DNA of 64,000 bases from JAAYXE01 sp964391195 (GTDB lineage: Bacteria > Chloroflexota > Anaerolineae > Anaerolineales > UBA4823), in assembly GCA_964391195.1 (NCBI GenBank), contig CAYMLG010000019.1, positions 1 to 64,000 on the forward strand. Direction: 5' to 3'. Positions 60,348 to 64,000 of the stretch are shown piece after piece; position 1 is the stretch's first letter; each line of letters starts with the position of its first letter. The translations under genes were made by a program, and so were the position numbers. The notes below the pieces were generated by a model. It did no database searches. It worked only from the letters and a program-made list of their open reading frames with translations, and was not told the origin of the DNA.

Positions 60348-61211
60348 TCACACGGACTCGAGGACGAACAGCAGCATGGCGCACAGCATGTACACCGAGG
60401 CGTACTTGAACAGGCCGAACTGCAGGCGCTCGGAAGCCTTCCAACCGACCCACAAGGCCAGCAGCAGCAGCCCGGCGCTGAGCACGCCCAGCAGGTGCAG
60501 GTACCCCCAGGCCATGCCCACCCCCAGGGCGGCCGAGCCCATGACCAGGGCGGCGAGGACGCTCGAGAGGGCGATGACCCGGCGGGTAGTTTTAAATCCG
60601 TAGACCGCCGGGAAGGTCGGCACACCGGCGCGCTGGTAATCGGCGTGGTAGCGCAGGCTGAAGGTCATGATATGGGTGGGGATCCAAAAAAGGACCGCCA
60701 ACGCGAGCATGAGCCCGATCCAATCGATGCCTTCTATGCCGAGAGTCCTCCCGGCGAGGATAGGCATCCCGCCGGAGATCCCGCCCCATACGATCGACCA
60801 GGCCGTGCGCCGCTTGAGCCAGATGGTATAGACGACGACGTCGAAGAACAGGCCGGCGAAGACCACCACTCCGTACAGGCGGTCGATGCCCAGCGCCCAA
60901 CCCACCCCGGCGGCGGACAGGACCAGGCCCAGCAGGAGGGCCTCGCCCGGCTTCACCCGCTCCGAAGGCAAGGGCCGCCCGCAGGTGCGCTGCATGCGGG
61001 CATCGATATCCCGGTCGTACCACATGTTCAACACCGTGCTGCCGCTGATCGCCAGGAACAGGCTGCCGGCCAGGCTGAGCAGGACTTGCCAGTCAATCAC
61101 CGGGCAGCGGGCGGTCATAAACCCGGCCAGGCCGGTGGTGAGCAGCAGGCCGGTTTGCAGGGATTTAATCATCCCCCAATACAGGCGTAATTTCCTCCAG
61201 ATCACCTTCAC
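60348..61211 (-). CDS. ctaB: Protoheme IX farnesyltransferase (heme O synthase), copy B
   Basis: 287 residues from the GTG at 61211 (AGGAG upstream); a TTG at 61277 would add 22. Active-site NMWYDRDIDARMQRT and PTHIMTFSLRYHADYQRAGVP are present. The sequence is close to copy A at 24.2-25.1 kb (IWGGISGGMPVLAG versus VWGGISGGMPILAG). It makes heme O for an oxidase-type protein, presumably the membrane protein of the same cassette. Third in the cassette. Confidence 0.88.
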   Translation of the reverse strand: MKVIWRKLRLYWGMIKSLQTGLLLTTGLAGFMTARCPVIDWQVLLSLAGSLFLAISGSTVLNMWYDRDIDARMQRTCGRPLPSERVKPGEALLLGLVLSAAGVGWALGIDRLYGVVVFAGLFFDVVVYTIWLKRRTAWSIVWGGISGGMPILAGRTLGIEGIDWIGLMLALAVLFWIPTHIMTFSLRYHADYQRAGVPTFPAVYGFKTTRRVIALSSVLAALVMGSAALGVGMAWGYLHLLGVLSAGLLLLALWVGWKASERLQFGLFKYASVYMLCAMLLFVLESV

Positions 61212-61281
61212 TGTGTTTAGCTCCTGGTGTTGGGGGAGGGAGGCGCCGCCTGAGGAGCGGCGCTCCGAAAACCCCAACCGC

Positions 61282-62190
61282 CTAATTCTGCGGGTCTCTG
61301 GCGCAGCGGAAGCCTACCCCCGGGCTGTAATAGTCCGGCCCGGCGCTGTTACGGGTCCAGGCCCGCAGGTTGTACTCGTAGGTCTGAAAACTGCCGCCGC
61401 GCAGGTAGCGATAGTGCTGGTCGGGGTGATCATCCCCCGTCCACTGCCAGACATTGCCGGCCATATCGTACAGGCCGTAGGGGTTGGCCGAATCGATCGT
61501 CTGGTACCCCTGGTAGGTTTTGCCGTTGTAGAACCCAACCGGGGTGGTGGTGCCGAGTTTGCTCTGCGCCTCATATGGGTCCCGGCTGCTGTAGTAATTG
61601 GCGTTTTGGCGGTGGATTTCGTCGCCCCAGGGGTAGGGCCGGCCATCGACCCCGCGGGCCGCCTTTTCCCATTCATCCTCCAACGGCAGGCGCCAGCCAT
61701 AGTACTCGCAGTAGGCCCGGGCCCCGAACCAAGTGACCATGGTGACCGGGTGGTTCTCGAAGCCGGAGAGGGGGGTGAAGAGGCTGCCATCGAACGCCAG
61801 GCGCAGGCCGGGTTCTTGCAGCGGCACGTGCAGTTTATCGCCCGGGCCGATTTCCTCCTCGTGCTTGTACCCGTGGAACTCGTCCCCGGGATAGTACCCC
61901 ATCACCTGGTCATCCAGGATCTTCGCCCAACCGTCCGCCAGGGCCGCGTTCAAGTACTCCGCGTACTGGGCGTTGGTCACATCGGTGACCATGAATTCGT
62001 AGTCGTAATCCAGCCGGGCCGGCTGGTTGAACTGCCCTTTCAGGAACTCGCCGGCCGGGACCAACGCCCAGGCCGAGGGATCGACCCCCGGATCGATGGC
62101 GGCCAACGGCAGCGCGGCCGAGGCGTTGGCGGCGCAGCCGGAAACCAGCAGGGCAAGCCAGGCAATCAACAGGAATCGCCACACCTTCAT
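61282..62190 (-). CDS. FGE-sulfatase (SUMF1) domain lipoprotein, copy B
   Basis: 302 residues, lipobox LLVSGC. FGE-like core with VTNAQYAEYLNAAL, VTMVTWFGARAYCEYYGWRL, YGLYDMAGNVWQWTGDDHP, YRYLRGGSFQTYEYNLRAWT and the end GFRCARD. As in copy A, one of the two FGE catalytic cysteines is missing (GGSFQTYEYN has none). The ATG overlaps the HCO-like gene stop. It is anchored outside the membrane and may help assemble or stabilise the oxidase-like protein. Confidence 0.85.
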   Translation of the reverse strand: MKVWRFLLIAWLALLVSGCAANASAALPLAAIDPGVDPSAWALVPAGEFLKGQFNQPARLDYDYEFMVTDVTNAQYAEYLNAALADGWAKILDDQVMGYYPGDEFHGYKHEEEIGPGDKLHVPLQEPGLRLAFDGSLFTPLSGFENHPVTMVTWFGARAYCEYYGWRLPLEDEWEKAARGVDGRPYPWGDEIHRQNANYYSSRDPYEAQSKLGTTTPVGFYNGKTYQGYQTIDSANPYGLYDMAGNVWQWTGDDHPDQHYRYLRGGSFQTYEYNLRAWTRNSAGPDYYSPGVGFRCARDPQN

Positions 62191-63743
62191 CGCAGCACTC
62201 CTGGAGGGGTAACTTCTCGCCGGGCAGGGGCGGCCTGGCCGGGGGCTTCCTCCTGAACGGCGCTGGTGACCGCCGCGGGGTTCAGCGCATCCCCCTCCGC
62301 CATCTCCTCCGTCCAGCGCCCCCTGCGCTGGAACAGATCGACCAGGCGCCAGATCATCAGCAGCGCCAGCGCCACCAACACGGCAGCCAGGCCGAGGTCG
62401 GTCAGGACCATCAGGGTGTCCACCAGGGGCTGCTGTTCCAATTCGCTGACGAACAGGCGCTTCATTTCAAAGACCGTCACTGCGGCGAAAGCCAGGTCCG
62501 AGAACAGGATCACCGCCCAGCCAAAGACCTGGCGGACACGCCCTTTCAAACCGGCCAGGTCGGCGTAGTAGAGCAGGATGATGGTGGCGATGATCCCGGA
62601 GAGGGTGTGCCAGTGCCCGGTGAGGACGATGCGTTCCTCGCGCCAGGGCCAGACGCGGAAGATCTCGTCCAGCTTGACCGCCATGAAGATGCCCACTCCG
62701 CTGACGGTGAAGTTCATGAACACCATCTGCCAGGTGGCGCCGAATTTGAGCGGGTCGTGCAGCAGCGCGGCGAGTTTCTGGAGCAAGCTCCCTTTCCTCA
62801 GGCCGCCCCGAGCCAGGCCCACCCGGATCTGCTCCCGCCAGGTGAAGATCACCAGGAACAAGGCCGACAGCATGACCATCACCGAGCCCACGTAGATGAT
62901 CGTATGCGCCCATTCGAGCACGATCACCGACCAGGCCCCTACGGAGATCACGATGGTGCCTGCGATCATCAGCGGCATGGCGATCTTGTGCAGCGGGCCC
63001 TTGAAATCCACCCAGCGACCGACGATCAGGGCCAGGGCGATGGCGATCAGAGTCAGCATGATGTGCAGGTGGCCGATGATGGCTTTCTGCAGCAGGGTTT
63101 TGTGGGGCATGCGGATGACGTCTTCGGCCAGGAAGGTCTCGAACCCGTTGGGGAAGTACGAGCCGGCCAGCGCGCCGAGCAGGGCCGAACCCAGGGTGGC
63201 CACCGCCATGGCAAAGAAGGCGACCCGCTCCAGATCGACCCCGCCGCGGGTGTGGGCGTAGGCTGCATCCCTGACCGCGTACCCCTTCTGCCAGGGCCAC
63301 AGGGCGATGGCCAGCAGCACACCGGCGAAGAAAACCAGGGTTTGGCCGGCGATGAACAGCCCGTGGAAGACCCACACATGCCCGAAGTAGCCGAAGGCCA
63401 GGCCGAAGATCATGGTGAGCAGGTAGCCGGCGGTCACGGTGACGTTGGCGGCGATGCGCAGGGCGTGGCGCATGGCTACCAGGCCGGTGATGAAGTAGAC
63501 CTCGATGGCGACCACCGCCAGGGCGATGCTGTGATACAGGGTGATGATGCGGCCCTCCCGCTCGGCTGCAACCAGGTCCATCCCCAGCAGGTCCACCACG
63601 AAGTCGCGCACGCCCCACTCGACCATCGGCCCGGAGAGCGTGCCCCAGATGGCGGTGACCAGCGAGATCATGGCGATGGCGACCAGCACCAGGCCTTTGG
63701 TCGAGGCGAACAGGTAGTTAAAGCGTTGGCTTAATCCAGACAC
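62187..63743 (-). CDS. 12-TM histidine-rich membrane protein, heme-copper-oxidase-like, copy B
   Basis: 518 residues. The TM2 YHSIA, FHG, GHLHIM, EWAHT and GHWH motifs, and long identical stretches (FKGPLHKIAMPLMI, FTVSGVGIFMAVKLDEIFRV), are shared with copy A. Same operon order (HCO-like, FGE-like, CyoE). GTG start behind GGAG. About twelve helices; likely heme-binding. Partner genes upstream run off the right edge. Confidence 0.65.
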   Translation of the reverse strand: MSGLSQRFNYLFASTKGLVLVAIAMISLVTAIWGTLSGPMVEWGVRDFVVDLLGMDLVAAEREGRIITLYHSIALAVVAIEVYFITGLVAMRHALRIAANVTVTAGYLLTMIFGLAFGYFGHVWVFHGLFIAGQTLVFFAGVLLAIALWPWQKGYAVRDAAYAHTRGGVDLERVAFFAMAVATLGSALLGALAGSYFPNGFETFLAEDVIRMPHKTLLQKAIIGHLHIMLTLIAIALALIVGRWVDFKGPLHKIAMPLMIAGTIVISVGAWSVIVLEWAHTIIYVGSVMVMLSALFLVIFTWREQIRVGLARGGLRKGSLLQKLAALLHDPLKFGATWQMVFMNFTVSGVGIFMAVKLDEIFRVWPWREERIVLTGHWHTLSGIIATIILLYYADLAGLKGRVRQVFGWAVILFSDLAFAAVTVFEMKRLFVSELEQQPLVDTLMVLTDLGLAAVLVALALLMIWRLVDLFQRRGRWTEEMAEGDALNPAAVTSAVQEEAPGQAAPARREVTPPGVLR

Positions 63744-63779
63744 TCTGTTCTCCGTTGGTTACTGGCTGCTGTATCCCGC

Positions 63780-64000
63780 TCAGGTGAGGCGCAGGTACCG
63801 GGAGAAGCCCAGGGCAAAAGCCAGAGTCATCAGCAGCAGGAGCGGGGCCAGAATGGCGAGCACCAGGCTCTGGCTGAAGAACAGCAACTGCGCCCCCGCC
63901 GACAGGAAGGCCAGGGCAATGCCCCCCAAGCCGATGAGGGCCCCGCCGACCCCAACCCACCAGAAACCGTCCGGAGCCCGGCGTTCCAGGCTGGCCTTGA
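63780..64000 (-). CDS. Partial membrane protein, 5' end outside window
   Basis: The C-terminal 73 residues of a membrane protein, ending FSRYLRLT. Two helices are seen (FWWVGVGGALIGLGGIALAF and LVLAILAPLLLLMTLAFALG). It is upstream of the HCO-like gene of cassette B with 36 bp between, so it probably belongs to the operon. No family assigned. Confidence 0.6.
   Translation of the reverse strand, partial: KASLERRAPDGFWWVGVGGALIGLGGIALAFLSAGAQLLFFSQSLVLAILAPLLLLMTLAFALGFSRYLRLT

Noticed and set aside
1..64000. CRISPR arrays, tRNA and rRNA genes, insertion-sequence transposases
   Set aside because: No regularly spaced short repeats, no T-loop/anticodon pattern, no rRNA landmark and no transposase motif was seen in either strand. 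A tRNA scan would be decisive.

Overview
The window is GC-rich, densely coded DNA whose gene content points to a member of the Chloroflexota, most likely an Anaerolineae-type heterotroph with an anaerobic, nitrogen-oxide-linked respiration. This placement is inferred from family content (XRE/STAND/TPR regulator, virginiamycin B lyase-like propeller lipoprotein, DUF2231-Rieske protein, several Crp/Fnr regulators, split cytochrome b with NarG). No rRNA or tRNA gene was seen to confirm it.

Left part (1-13.6 kb): mostly housekeeping and catabolic genes. These are aspartase (cut by the window edge), imidazolonepropionase, an HD phosphohydrolase, a response regulator coupled to an inositol monophosphatase, SurE, a ZIP metal transporter, a SIS sugar isomerase, a Nudix fusion, a dihydrolipoamide dehydrogenase-like enzyme, uracil-DNA glycosylase and a beta-propeller lipoprotein.

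13.8-18.1 kb: the most striking locus. Four overlapping or closely packed minus-strand genes encode a 70-residue peptide with a tryptophan-rich C-terminus, a polyprenyl-synthetase-like protein, a multi-pass PDZ/histidine kinase and a NarL/LuxR response regulator. This is the complete part list of a ComQXPA isoprenylated-peptide quorum-sensing system, with the peptide gene placed before the comQ-like gene. A PAS-GAF-HD-GYP signalling protein is transcribed divergently, and a 20-bp palindrome lies in the shared promoter region.

18.4-25 kb: HD-GYP protein, a MATE exporter, a duplicated NIPSNAP-like protein and a DUF2231-Rieske membrane protein.

24-45.5 kb: an accessory respiratory and regulatory island. 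An operon of a 12-TM heme-copper-oxidase-like protein, an FGE-like lipoprotein and heme O synthase faces two tandem octaheme cytochromes, each with seven ordinary heme sites and one CXXCK site. Also present are several polytopic membrane proteins, a NapH-type ferredoxin, a P450, a hemerythrin/DUF438/PAS protein, DUF166, an NnrS-like protein and four Crp/Fnr regulators (two directly in tandem). Two classes of palindromic Crp/Fnr-type sites recur in the promoters: TTGAC-N4-GTCAA and TTTGC-N6-GCAAA.

46.5-64 kb: a STAND regulator, then a six-gene minus-strand operon (GltD-like FAD/Fe-S protein, split cytochrome b, Rieske protein, triheme cytochrome c, NarG) with no narH, narJ or narI beside it. 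A histidine-rich membrane protein and a DUF2249 protein share a TTTGC site, and a second copy of the HCO-like/FGE-like/CyoE cassette follows, running to the right edge. Long, nearly perfect palindromes sit at most convergent gene junctions and probably act as bidirectional terminators.
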